Assembly (NCBI GenBank): GCA_000437895.1
Contig: FR902125.1
Location: 1 to 23,370 of the forward strand
DNA length: 23,370 bases
Source: Clostridium sp. CAG:914
Lineage (GTDB): Bacteria > Bacillota_I > Bacilli_A > RF39 > UBA660
Direction: 5' to 3'
The position numbers and the translations under genes were made by a program. The notes beneath the pieces were generated by a model. It had not been told where the DNA came from. It searched no databases and saw only the letters and a program-made list of their open reading frames with translations. Below are positions 16,628 to 23,370 of the stretch, in pieces; the stretch's first letter is position 1, and each line of letters starts with the position of its first letter.

Positions 16628-16723
16628 AATTTCACCTCGCTTATATTCTTATTTTACCACTAAACAGGATTTATTTATACAAAAATATATTTATTTTTCA
16701 TATATTATATTAAAGGAGGGTAT

Positions 16724-17014
16724 ATGAATACTAAATCAAATATGTATCATAATAAGATAGATAAACAATTTACTAATAATAGTATTTTTTATTCAACATT
16801 AGAAAAAAATAATAAAGTATTTGAAAGTAATGATATAAGAAAAAAAATTCAAAATATATTTAATTCTAATGATTATATTTATAGGGTAAATGTTCATATT
16901 TTATTAGATAGTGGTCTAATAACAAGAAAGGTAATAGGAATATATAATAATAATTTAGTAACTATAGATAATGAGTATATACCTATTAGTAATATAAAAG
17001 ATATATATAAATAA
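16724..17014 (+). CDS. Small hypothetical protein
   Basis: A 96-aa soluble protein with a strong SD (AAAGGAGGG, 5-nt spacing). The N-terminal half is polar and Asn/Lys-rich; about 36-48 is helical; the last 45 residues alternate hydrophobic and polar (VHILLDSGLITRKVIGIYNN, then a NEYIPISNIKDI ending), suggesting a small SH3-like or Sm-like beta barrel. No known family is recognised. It is monocistronic, divergent from rodA and followed by a terminator. The good SD and clean boundaries argue for a real gene. Confidence 0.65.
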   Translation: MNTKSNMYHNKIDKQFTNNSIFYSTLEKNNKVFESNDIRKKIQNIFNSNDYIYRVNVHILLDSGLITRKVIGIYNNNLVTIDNEYIPISNIKDIYK

Positions 17015-17021
17015 ACAAATA

Positions 17022-17048
17022 AAACACTATTACTAGTGTTTATTTTTT
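17022..17048. terminator. Bidirectional hairpin terminator
   Basis: AAACACTA at 17022-17029 and TAGTGTTT at 17034-17041 form an 8-bp stem with a 4-nt loop, followed by T6 at 17043-17048. It separates the 96-aa gene from the convergent YrzE-like gene, whose stop codon lies at 17033-17035 within the loop and stem. Confidence 0.85.
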
Positions 17049-17383
17049 AAATTAATACCGAACATACTTCCTAACATTGAGGTTAATATAAGGATAGAAT
17101 AGAAGAGTAGATTTTTTATTTTGAATGGTATTTTTATTATTAAGTAACTAAATATAATTATAAAGATTATATATATTATGGAAAACTTAATTCCTTCTAA
17201 ATATGCTTTATTATTGCTGTTTTTGCCAAGAATGATTGATGATAATAATAGTGATATGATGGGGATAATTATTTTAATTAGATTCATATTTATTTTTGTG
17301 AAGTAATTTATTAAAGAAACAATTAGGGTATAAATAATAATTTGACCAAATAAGTAAGCATAACTTTTTAAAAATTTTTTCAT
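17033..17383 (-). CDS. YrzE/TIGR04086-like four-helix membrane protein
   Basis: A 116-aa protein with four hydrophobic segments (about 10-27, 35-52, 65-85 and 90-110), short basic loops and a Gly-containing last helix (SMLGSMFGINLKNK). Length, helix number and ending resemble the small TIGR04086 membrane proteins of Bacillota such as B. subtilis YrzE, whose function is unknown. The start is supported by an upstream SD on the minus strand (AGGTGAAAT before ATG 17383). It is divergent from yetF, with about 68 nt between the starts. The family call is by overall pattern, so moderate. Confidence 0.65.
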   Translation of the reverse strand: MKKFLKSYAYLFGQIIIYTLIVSLINYFTKINMNLIKIIIPIISLLLSSIILGKNSNNKAYLEGIKFSIIYIIFIIIFSYLIIKIPFKIKNLLFYSILILTSMLGSMFGINLKNKH

Positions 17384-17451
17384 ATTTCACCTAGTAAACT
17401 ATATGTTAGTATATTTTAATTATGATTGTAAATACTAATTATGGTGAATAT

Positions 17452-18099
17452 ATGGAATTGTTAAAAATATCTTTTAGAATGTTTTTTTTCTATTTTTTTA
17501 TTATTTTAATTTATAGAATTATGGGGAAAAGAGAAGTTGGACAACTTTCTATTACTGATTTAATAGTGTCTATTTTAATAGCAGAATTGGCTATAATATC
17601 TGTAGAAGATGTTAAGAAGTCTATTTTCTATTCTGTTGTTCCTATAATTATTATTGTAATACTTCAAATAGCTTTATCTTATGTTAGTTTAAAAATACCT
17701 AAATTGAGAACTTTTTTGGATGGTACTCCTTCTTTTATAATACAAGGAGGGAAAATTAATTATAAGGAGATGGTTCGTCAAAAGTATAATTTGGATGATT
17801 TGATTAGTCAATTAAGAGAAAAGGGGTATCGTAATGTTGAGGATATTGAGTATGCTATATTAGAAAATAATGGAACATTATCTATTTTTGAATATAATAA
17901 GATTAGGAAGAATAGTCCTATTCCTTTACCAATAATATTAGATGGGTGTATTCAGTATGATACGCTTAAATATTTAAATAAGAATGAGGAATGGATAGAT
18001 AAAATACTACTTAGAAAAAGGGTAAATTTAAGTGATATATTTTATGCTTTTTATAAGGATAAAAATATTTTTATAATAAAATATTCTGATTTAATATAA
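17452..18099 (+). CDS. yetF: YetF-family (DUF421) membrane protein
   Basis: A 215-aa protein with three N-terminal transmembrane helices (about 5-25, 34-52 and 60-85), then the DUF421 cytoplasmic part. Visible family features are MGKREVGQLSITDLIV in the membrane region, DGTPSFIIQGGKI, and the YNLDDLISQLREKGYRNVEDIEYAILE-type helix followed by NGTLSIF. Members in B. subtilis are spore-membrane or general membrane proteins of poorly known function. Start: the ATG at 17422 has no SD; ATG 17452 follows GGTGA by 4 nt, the same spacing as the gene at 227, so it is preferred. It overlaps the next gene by 1 nt (TAATG). Confidence 0.88.
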   Translation: MELLKISFRMFFFYFFIILIYRIMGKREVGQLSITDLIVSILIAELAIISVEDVKKSIFYSVVPIIIIVILQIALSYVSLKIPKLRTFLDGTPSFIIQGGKINYKEMVRQKYNLDDLISQLREKGYRNVEDIEYAILENNGTLSIFEYNKIRKNSPIPLPIILDGCIQYDTLKYLNKNEEWIDKILLRKRVNLSDIFYAFYKDKNIFIIKYSDLI

Positions 18100-19127
18100 T
18101 GAATAAACTTTATAATATATTTATTTTTCTAAGTACGTTTATAAGAAATATTTTGGAGATATATTCTTGTATATATTTATATCAAAAGGGTTTAAGTTTT
18201 AGAGAGATACTATTATTTTATATTCTTGTATATTTGATAGGAATAATATTAAATATAATGATTTATTTTATATCTAGAAAAGTTTCTATAAACTATTTAT
18301 TAATTATATCTATTATTTTTTCTATAATTACTTATTATTTGTTTCATAAATCTAATAATTACTTACTTCTTGGTATTTTGTTATCAGTATCTATGTTTAC
18401 TTATCATCCAGTAAGACATATTTATGGGGTATATTCTTTAAATAATAAGGTTGATATAGGTAATAATTTGATATTTATGTATATAGCTATTATTTTATCT
18501 AATTATTTTGTTATGAAAAGGATAAATATTTTGGTTATAATTTTATTATCTTTTTTGAGTATAATTCCTTTATTTTTTATAAATAAGAAAATGTATAATT
18601 CTCAGATGTCTTTAATAAAGAAAGATAAGGTTATATTTTTTATTAAGGATCAGGGTAGAGTACTATTTATGTTGTTTGAACCGTTATTTTTATATTTATA
18701 TATAAATAATAGTATTAGATATGTGGGGTTGTTTAATGTAATTGTGTCTATTGCTTCAATAATATATATGATTTTTATAATTAGATATGTTAATGTTGAT
18801 AAGTACTTTAAATTTATAAATATTTTCTTGGTGTTTGTACTAATATTAAAATTAAATATAAATAATAAAGTTTTTTTATATGTAATAGCTTTTTTTGAAG
18901 GATTATGTTTTAAGACAAGTGAATTATATAGTACTAATATATTATATAATACTGTTGATGAGCCTATTGGCTATATTGTAATGTCACAGATTATTTTTTT
19001 GGTGGCAAGAATAGTTTTGCTTATTATATCTTATTTTATTGGTGATATTAAAATAATGTTATATATGTTTGTTTTTATAATTTTTTTAATAAGTTTAAAA
19101 AAAGATACTATTGGAGTATCTTCGTAG
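18099..19127 (+). CDS. Polytopic membrane protein, possibly a short MFS-type transporter
   Basis: A 342-aa protein made up mostly of hydrophobic helices, about ten by eye, with very short loops. The overall look (paired helices, a central basic loop near 160-180 with NKKMYNSQMSLIKKDK) is that of a reduced major facilitator protein, but I see no signature motif and it is shorter than the usual ~400 aa. The ATG overlaps the yetF stop (TAATG) with no SD, so translation probably depends on reinitiation after yetF and the two products may work together. Its 3' end overlaps the convergent rnhC by 20 nt and runs across the rnhC terminator hairpin. The substrate is unknown. Confidence 0.6.
   Translation: MNKLYNIFIFLSTFIRNILEIYSCIYLYQKGLSFREILLFYILVYLIGIILNIMIYFISRKVSINYLLIISIIFSIITYYLFHKSNNYLLLGILLSVSMFTYHPVRHIYGVYSLNNKVDIGNNLIFMYIAIILSNYFVMKRINILVIILLSFLSIIPLFFINKKMYNSQMSLIKKDKVIFFIKDQGRVLFMLFEPLFLYLYINNSIRYVGLFNVIVSIASIIYMIFIIRYVNVDKYFKFINIFLVFVLILKLNINNKVFLYVIAFFEGLCFKTSELYSTNILYNTVDEPIGYIVMSQIIFLVARIVLLIISYFIGDIKIMLYMFVFIIFLISLKKDTIGVSS
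19097..19122 (-). terminator. rnhC terminator inside the convergent gene's 3' end
   Basis: AAGATACT at 19102-19109 pairs with AGTATCTT at 19115-19122 (8 bp, 5-nt loop). Read on the minus strand it is followed by seven U (from A at 19097-19103). It lies within the end of the plus-strand membrane protein gene and overlaps the rnhC stop. Confidence 0.8.
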
Positions 19128-20046
19128 TGTTTTTAAAATTAAGTTTGCTTACTTTGTATAATACATCTTTGCCATATTTTGCTACTAATTCTTTTCCAGT
19201 TTTATCAACTATATCTCCAGCACCTTTTGGGAATGTTATGCCGTATTCTTGTTCTAATTTGTTCATTTCTTTTAGAAAGACATATCTACTTATCATAGAT
19301 GATACGGCAACGGATAAGCATTCGTCTTCTGCTTTAGTTAGGAAGGTAACATTACTTATTTTTTTAGGAGCATCTTTTATATGAATATAGAAACTTTTTG
19401 GAGGTTCAAATTGATCTATTACAATTTTGTCATATTGATAGTTATTATCAGTAAAATAAAGTAGGGCTTTGTTATGTAGTATGGCTTTCATTTGGTTCAT
19501 ATTAATATTTTTTTTATAGTAGTCATTGTATTCATTATTGTGTACAACAATTGTATTATATTTGATTCTTTCAATTATTTTAGGAACTATTTTTAGTATG
19601 TCATTGTCTGTTAATTTTTTGGAATCTTTTACTTTAAGTTCTAATAGAAAGTCTATATCATCTTTTGAGACATATGATGCTGTAACTACCATGGGACCAA
19701 AATAATCTCCAGTACCAACTTCATCAGATCCAATTGAACTAATTCTTAGTGGAAGTCTTCTTTCTTTTTTCTCTTCATTTTTTTTATCACTTGAACTAGT
19801 AACTTGGGCGCTACCAGAATTTATTTTTTCTGTTTCTATCCAAAAAAGTGAGGATAAATCAGCATCAAATCCTTGGAATACACATTTTCCTGAATTATAT
19901 AGTGTTACGACTGTACCACCATCATCAGCTTGAAATATAGCATATGGGGGAGTTTTCTCTCTTTTGTAATCATTAAAATATTCTATCATCATATTTTTGG
20001 TTTTTTCACTTACGTTAAGAACTTTAGTTATTACTTTTTGTTTCAT
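19108..20046 (-). CDS. rnhC: Ribonuclease HIII
   Basis: Endonuclease that cleaves the RNA strand of RNA/DNA hybrids; it removes R-loops and primers. 312 aa, normal for the family. The N-terminal ~75 residues form the TBP-like substrate-binding domain (YAIFQADDGGTVVTLYNSGK, FQGFDAD), followed by a low-complexity Ser/Lys/Glu hinge (77-97). The catalytic domain has GSDEVGTGDYFGP with Asp108 and Glu109, DSKKLTD, IDQFEPPKSF with Asp211, and LTKAEDECLSVAVSSMISRY, ending with FPKGAGDIVD. Start: an ATG at 20058 lies next to and partly within the SD GAGGTG (20051-20056), so ATG 20046 is used. It is divergent from cvpA. Confidence 0.93.
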   Translation of the reverse strand: MKQKVITKVLNVSEKTKNMMIEYFNDYKREKTPPYAIFQADDGGTVVTLYNSGKCVFQGFDADLSSLFWIETEKINSGSAQVTSSSDKKNEEKKERRLPLRISSIGSDEVGTGDYFGPMVVTASYVSKDDIDFLLELKVKDSKKLTDNDILKIVPKIIERIKYNTIVVHNNEYNDYYKKNINMNQMKAILHNKALLYFTDNNYQYDKIVIDQFEPPKSFYIHIKDAPKKISNVTFLTKAEDECLSVAVSSMISRYVFLKEMNKLEQEYGITFPKGAGDIVDKTGKELVAKYGKDVLYKVSKLNFKNTTKILQ

Positions 20047-20129
20047 TTTACACCTCATATGATTATTTTATCATAAAATTCTTTATTTTTAAACTGTTTT
20101 GTTATATACTTATAGTGTAAGGAGGATAT

Positions 20130-20846
20130 ATGAATGTAATTGATGTAATTATTATATTATTTATACTTTTAGGAGGAGTGGCTGGGTTTAAGGCTGGTGT
20201 TCTTAAGAAAATAGTTAGTTTTGTTGGATTATTTATAGTAGTATATTTGTCATTTAGGCTTAAGAATTATCTATCTCCATTTATTTATGAGAATTTACCA
20301 TTTTTTAATTTTTGGGGTATTTTTAAAGGAATACAAGTATTAAATATAATTTTTTATGAATTTTTGTCTTTTATAATTATTGCTTCTCTTTTATCTTTAA
20401 TATACAATGTGTTATTAAAAGTTACTGGTATATTAGAGAATGTTTTAAAGGCTACGGTTATATTAAGTATACCATCTAAATTATTGGGAATAATTGTAGG
20501 TATGATAGAAGAATATATTTGGGTATTTATTGCTTTAGTTGTATTTACTTTACCAGTTTTTCATTTTAATATGATTTCTGAATCTAAATTGGCTAATTTT
20601 ATATTGAATAATACACCATTTTTGTCAGGGTATGCTACGAAATCGGTTGAGGTATATAATGATATATATGAAGTAATTGATAATAGACAGGGTAAGACAA
20701 ATTATGAAGTAAATAAAGAGGCTTTAATAATTCTTTTAGATAATAAAGTTATTACTATAGATTCTGTTGATATATTAGTTAGAAGAAATAAAATAGAACT
20801 TGAAGATACAAGTTTCTTAGATAATTATAGGGAGGGTAAGGAATGA
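20130..20846 (+). CDS. cvpA: CvpA family membrane protein
   Basis: A 238-aa protein with about four transmembrane helices (roughly 3-20, 29-46, 70-95 and 112-142) and a cytoplasmic C-terminal tail. The N-terminus MNVIDVIIILFILLGGVAGFKAG plus SFVGLFI is the CvpA (colicin V production) pattern. Members are linked to envelope maintenance, but the molecular role is unsettled. A strong SD (AAGGAGGATAT) precedes the start. The stop overlaps the trxA start as ATGA, so the two are cotranslated. The last ~60 residues are longer and more charged than the membrane core and not recognisable. Confidence 0.83.
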   Translation: MNVIDVIIILFILLGGVAGFKAGVLKKIVSFVGLFIVVYLSFRLKNYLSPFIYENLPFFNFWGIFKGIQVLNIIFYEFLSFIIIASLLSLIYNVLLKVTGILENVLKATVILSIPSKLLGIIVGMIEEYIWVFIALVVFTLPVFHFNMISESKLANFILNNTPFLSGYATKSVEVYNDIYEVIDNRQGKTNYEVNKEALIILLDNKVITIDSVDILVRRNKIELEDTSFLDNYREGKE

Positions 20847-21136
20847 AAATAATACATTTAGAAAAAGAAAGTGATTTTGATAATTTAATTCAAGGAAATG
20901 TTTTGGTGGATTTCTATGCTAATTGGTGTGGTCCATGTAAAATGTTAGGACCTATTCTTGAAGAGGTATCAGATTTAATTCAAATAGTTAAGGTTGATGT
21001 AGATAACTTTGAGGAAATATCTAAAAAGTATAGAGTTATGAGTATACCAACGATTGTTTTGTTTAAGAATGGAGAAGAGATAAAAAGAAATGTTGGTTTT
21101 ATAGATAAGAATACTTTAGAGAAATTTATAGGATAG
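20843..21136 (+). CDS. trxA: Thioredoxin
   Basis: A 97-aa single-domain thioredoxin that reduces protein disulfides in the cytoplasm. Active site WCGPC at 28-32, conserved Asp near residue 23 (VDFYANW), and the cis-Pro loop SIPT with Pro69. It is slightly shorter than the typical ~105 because of a short N-terminus. SD-like GGAGGGTAAGG lies inside the cvpA end and the ATG overlaps the cvpA stop by 4 nt. A terminator follows directly. Its reductase is encoded about 1.3 kb downstream in a separate unit. Confidence 0.95.
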   Translation: MKIIHLEKESDFDNLIQGNVLVDFYANWCGPCKMLGPILEEVSDLIQIVKVDVDNFEEISKKYRVMSIPTIVLFKNGEEIKRNVGFIDKNTLEKFIG

Positions 21137-21156
21137 TATATACTATCTTTTTTTTT
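21132..21156 (+). terminator. Intrinsic terminator after trxA
   Basis: GATAGT at 21132-21137 and ACTATC at 21142-21147 form a 6-bp stem with a 4-nt loop, followed by nine T at 21148-21156. The trxA TAG stop lies in the stem. Confidence 0.88.
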
Positions 21157-21209
21157 AAAAATATGATATTATTAGATTGGTTGTAGTAAAGAAAGGAATG
21201 ATATTTTAT

Positions 21210-21677
21210 ATGAAGAAAAGGATAATTATTGAAGCAGAAGGTAATGAGAAAGTAGATAGTAAAGAAAAAATTAATGGTATTATACATAGTCCATATGTAG
21301 AATGGTTTATATATATGATAGGGTATGCTATTGTTTTATTGATAGCGTCTAATTTATTTACTTCTTTTAATATTGGAGGTAAGGTACCATTTTTAACAGC
21401 TTTATTGGGGGCTATTATAATTTATGTATTAAATAAGACTATAAAACCTATACTTATAACTTTAACTCTTCCTATAACATTATTTACTTTAGGAATGGCT
21501 TATCCTTTGGTTAATGTAATAATTTTATATATAACTAGTTTTATATTGGGTAATAGTTTTAATGTAAGTGGTTTTTTTGCTCCTTTATTTATATCCATAA
21601 TAATATCTTTTTTAAATATATTAATGGAGGGATTAGTTATTAAACCTATTATACAAAAAGGGAAAAATAGAAGATGA
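21210..21677 (+). CDS. YvlD/phage-holin-4-2-like membrane protein
   Basis: A 155-aa protein with an N-terminal charged tail (about 1-30) and four hydrophobic helices. The segment VPFLTALLGAIIIYVLNKTIKPILITLTLPITLFTLG and the later VSGFFAPLFISIIIS match the PF04020 pattern (N-x-hydrophobic-(I/V)-(K/R)-P-hydrophobic-TLP-TLG) of YvlD-type proteins; despite the Pfam name most are chromosomal and of unknown envelope role. Start: a TTG at 21177 lacks an SD and ATG 21198 abuts AAAGGA, so ATG 21210 with a rather long ~12-nt spacing is chosen; certainty is moderate. It overlaps lgt by 4 nt (ATGA). Confidence 0.75.
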   Translation: MKKRIIIEAEGNEKVDSKEKINGIIHSPYVEWFIYMIGYAIVLLIASNLFTSFNIGGKVPFLTALLGAIIIYVLNKTIKPILITLTLPITLFTLGMAYPLVNVIILYITSFILGNSFNVSGFFAPLFISIIISFLNILMEGLVIKPIIQKGKNRR

Positions 21678-22447
21678 ATAAATTTGGTATTCAGATTGGT
21701 AATATTACTATATATTATTATTCTATATTAATATTATTGGGTGTTATTATTGGTTTATATTTAGCACTAAGAGAAGCAAATAAAAATGGAATAGGTAGAT
21801 CTTTTATTTCAGATTTATCTTTTTATGTTATATTATTTGGAATTATTGGAGCTAGGATATATTATGTAGTATTTAATTATAGTGAATATAGAAATAATTT
21901 TTTGGATATTTTTAAAATATGGAATGGTGGTATAGCTATATATGGTGCTATTATTGGAGGGGGGATTGCAACGTATGTTTATTGTAGTAAAAAGAATAAG
22001 TCTTTTATTAAAACAATAGATACATTGGTACCTAGTTTAATAATAGCTCAAGCTATAGGCAGATGGGGGAATTTTTTTAATCATGAAGCATATGGTCGTA
22101 TAGTTAGTAGAGAATTTTTAGAAAGAATACATATTCCTAATTTTATTATAGAAGAGATGTATATAAATGGTTTTTATCATCATCCTACTTTTTTATATGA
22201 GTCTATTTGGTGTTTATTAGGATTTATACTTATTTTGTTTATAAGAAAGTTATTAAAAAGAAAAGATGGTGTTGTTACTTATACTTATTGTATATGGTAT
22301 GGTATAGGAAGATTTTTTATTGAAGGACTTAGAATGGATAGTTTATATTTGTTTAATTTTAGAGTTAGTCAGTTAGTATCTATTGTTTTGGTAGTATTAG
22401 GAATAATTGGATTTGTAAGGAGGGTGCAATATGAAAAAACATTATGA
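21674..22447 (+). CDS. lgt: Prolipoprotein diacylglyceryl transferase
   Basis: Transfers diacylglycerol from phosphatidylglycerol to the lipobox Cys of prolipoproteins, the first step of lipoprotein maturation. 257 aa, about seven helices. Motifs: FGIIGARIYYVVFNY (55-69), WNGGIAIYGAIIGG (83-96), GRWGNFFNHEAYG (129-141, the Lgt signature), HHPTFLYES (169-177) and GRFFIEGLRMDSL (212-224). The start overlaps the upstream stop as ATGA, and its own end overlaps trxB by 17 nt. No N- or C-terminal anomaly. It implies that the organism makes lipoproteins, although no lipobox protein is in this window. Confidence 0.95.
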   Translation: MNKFGIQIGNITIYYYSILILLGVIIGLYLALREANKNGIGRSFISDLSFYVILFGIIGARIYYVVFNYSEYRNNFLDIFKIWNGGIAIYGAIIGGGIATYVYCSKKNKSFIKTIDTLVPSLIIAQAIGRWGNFFNHEAYGRIVSREFLERIHIPNFIIEEMYINGFYHHPTFLYESIWCLLGFILILFIRKLLKRKDGVVTYTYCIWYGIGRFFIEGLRMDSLYLFNFRVSQLVSIVLVVLGIIGFVRRVQYEKTL

Positions 22448-23318
22448 AGTCATAATTATTGGTTCTGGAATAGCTGGAATGACTGCAGCAATATATTTAA
22501 AAAGAGGGGGAGTTTCACCATTAATAATTGAAGAGTCTGCTCCAGGGGGGCAATTAAACAAGGTTAATGTTATAGAAAATTATCCTGGTTTTGAAAAGAC
22601 TGATGGACCATCACTTGCTTTTAATATATATAATCAGGTTAGAAAGTTAGATATAGAATATTTATTTGATAAGGTAACAAAAACGGATTTTACGAATAAT
22701 ATAAAGGTATATACTAGTAAATTAGAATTAACTTGTGATTATTTGGTTATTGCTACTGGTAAAATTAGTAAAAAATTGTTTTCAGATGATGATAGGTATA
22801 TTGGCTCAGGTATAAGTTATTGTGCTTTATGTGATAGTCATTTATATAAGGATAAAGATGTTGTTGTAGTAGGCGGAGGTAATTCTGCTCTTGAGGAGGC
22901 ATTATATTTATCTAATATTTGTAAGAATGTTACTGTTATAAATAAAAATGAAAAATTTAGAGGAGAAAAAGTTTTAATAGATGAAATTAATGAAAAAAAT
23001 AATATTAAATGTGTGTATAATTCTTCAATAAGAGAATATAATATAGAGAATGATAAACTTGTATCTGTAACATTAGCAGATGATAGTGTTATACCAGCAA
23101 GTGGATTATTCATATCAATTGGAAGTGTACCTAGTACAGATATATTTAATGTAGAAAAAGATCATTCATTTATTATTACAGATTCTAATGGTATGACTAA
23201 TGTTAAAAATGTATATGCATGTGGTGATGTAATAAAAAAGAATGTATATCAATTAACTACGGCAGTATCTGAGGGTACAATTGTGGCATATAGTATAATG
23301 AAAAGTATTAAAAATTAG
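22431..23318 (+). CDS. trxB: Thioredoxin reductase-like flavoprotein
   Basis: A 295-aa FAD enzyme of the low-molecular-weight thioredoxin reductase family. FAD motif GSGIAG at 11-16, GGQLNKVNVIENYPGF, redox pair CALC at 131-134, NAD(P)H-binding GGGNSALEEA at 148-157, and YACGD at 262-266. In NADPH-dependent TrxB the segment after the second Rossmann strand reads HRRDxxR; here it is NKNEKFR (171-177), so two of the three 2'-phosphate-binding arginines or histidines are missing and NADH or another donor is possible. SD AGGAGGGTG lies inside lgt. Length is slightly below the usual 305-320. It most likely serves TrxA encoded just upstream. Confidence 0.9.
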   Translation: MKKHYEVIIIGSGIAGMTAAIYLKRGGVSPLIIEESAPGGQLNKVNVIENYPGFEKTDGPSLAFNIYNQVRKLDIEYLFDKVTKTDFTNNIKVYTSKLELTCDYLVIATGKISKKLFSDDDRYIGSGISYCALCDSHLYKDKDVVVVGGGNSALEEALYLSNICKNVTVINKNEKFRGEKVLIDEINEKNNIKCVYNSSIREYNIENDKLVSVTLADDSVIPASGLFISIGSVPSTDIFNVEKDHSFIITDSNGMTNVKNVYACGDVIKKNVYQLTTAVSEGTIVAYSIMKSIKN

Positions 23319-23370
23319 TAGAATATACCAAACATTTCAAAAAACGAAAAAAATACAAAAAAATGCTTGA

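Noticed and set aside
20081..20116. Promoter for cvpA-trxA
   Set aside because: TATACT and TATAGT boxes at 20105-20116 are plausible -10 elements, but no convincing -35 lies at the right distance, and such AT-rich boxes occur by chance here.
1..23370. Mycoplasma-type code with TGA as Trp
   Set aside because: cvpA, the YvlD-like gene, lgt and trxB end at TGA at family-typical lengths, and Trp is encoded by TGG.
23319..23370. Terminator or gene start after trxB
   Set aside because: A-rich sequence without a stable hairpin or SD; nothing can be supported before the window ends.

Overview
The window is very AT-rich, uses TGG for Trp and ends several genes with TGA (cvpA, the YvlD-like gene, lgt and trxB), so it reads with the standard bacterial code. 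Strong Shine-Dalgarno (SD) sites, rodA, rnhC, a YrzE-type membrane protein, yetF, lgt and cvpA point to a walled, low-GC Bacillota close to the Mollicutes (for example an uncultured RF39-like Bacilli lineage). The lineage is inferred; no rRNA is present.

Region A (1-15480) is one long same-strand locus and the notable part of the window. After a likely upstream terminator and a good sigma-A promoter come three single-pass, outward-facing membrane proteins: 1925, 497 and 247 aa. They appear to share an ectodomain. The first two carry a Gly/Ser/Thr-rich linker and then fibronectin-III-like modules. A second, nearly perfect sigma-A promoter then starts an F1Fo-like ATPase set in an unusual order: c-like ring subunit, b/delta-like stalk, alpha, beta, epsilon (first domain only), a five-helix membrane protein, gamma, and a 624-aa coiled-coil protein with a repeated VDPFLDDN tail. 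Alpha and beta keep their nucleotide-binding and catalytic residues. The c-like subunit has lost the ion-carrying carboxylate and no subunit a is recognisable. The most economical reading is an ATP-driven rotary or mechanical machine that no longer pumps ions and is wired to giant surface proteins. It is analogous to, but distinct from, the mycoplasma F1-like ATPases linked to gliding (Mycoplasma mobile) or to the MIB-MIP immunoglobulin system. The function is inference.

Region B (15481-23370) is housekeeping and membrane genes: rodA (minus strand, probably starting at ATT), a 96-aa orphan, a YrzE-like protein (minus), yetF coupled to a polytopic membrane protein, rnhC (minus), cvpA-trxA ending in a clear terminator, and a YvlD-like gene, lgt and trxB in overlapping order. 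TrxA and TrxB form a thioredoxin pair split over two adjacent transcription units. No tRNA, rRNA, CRISPR array, transposase or phage gene was seen.
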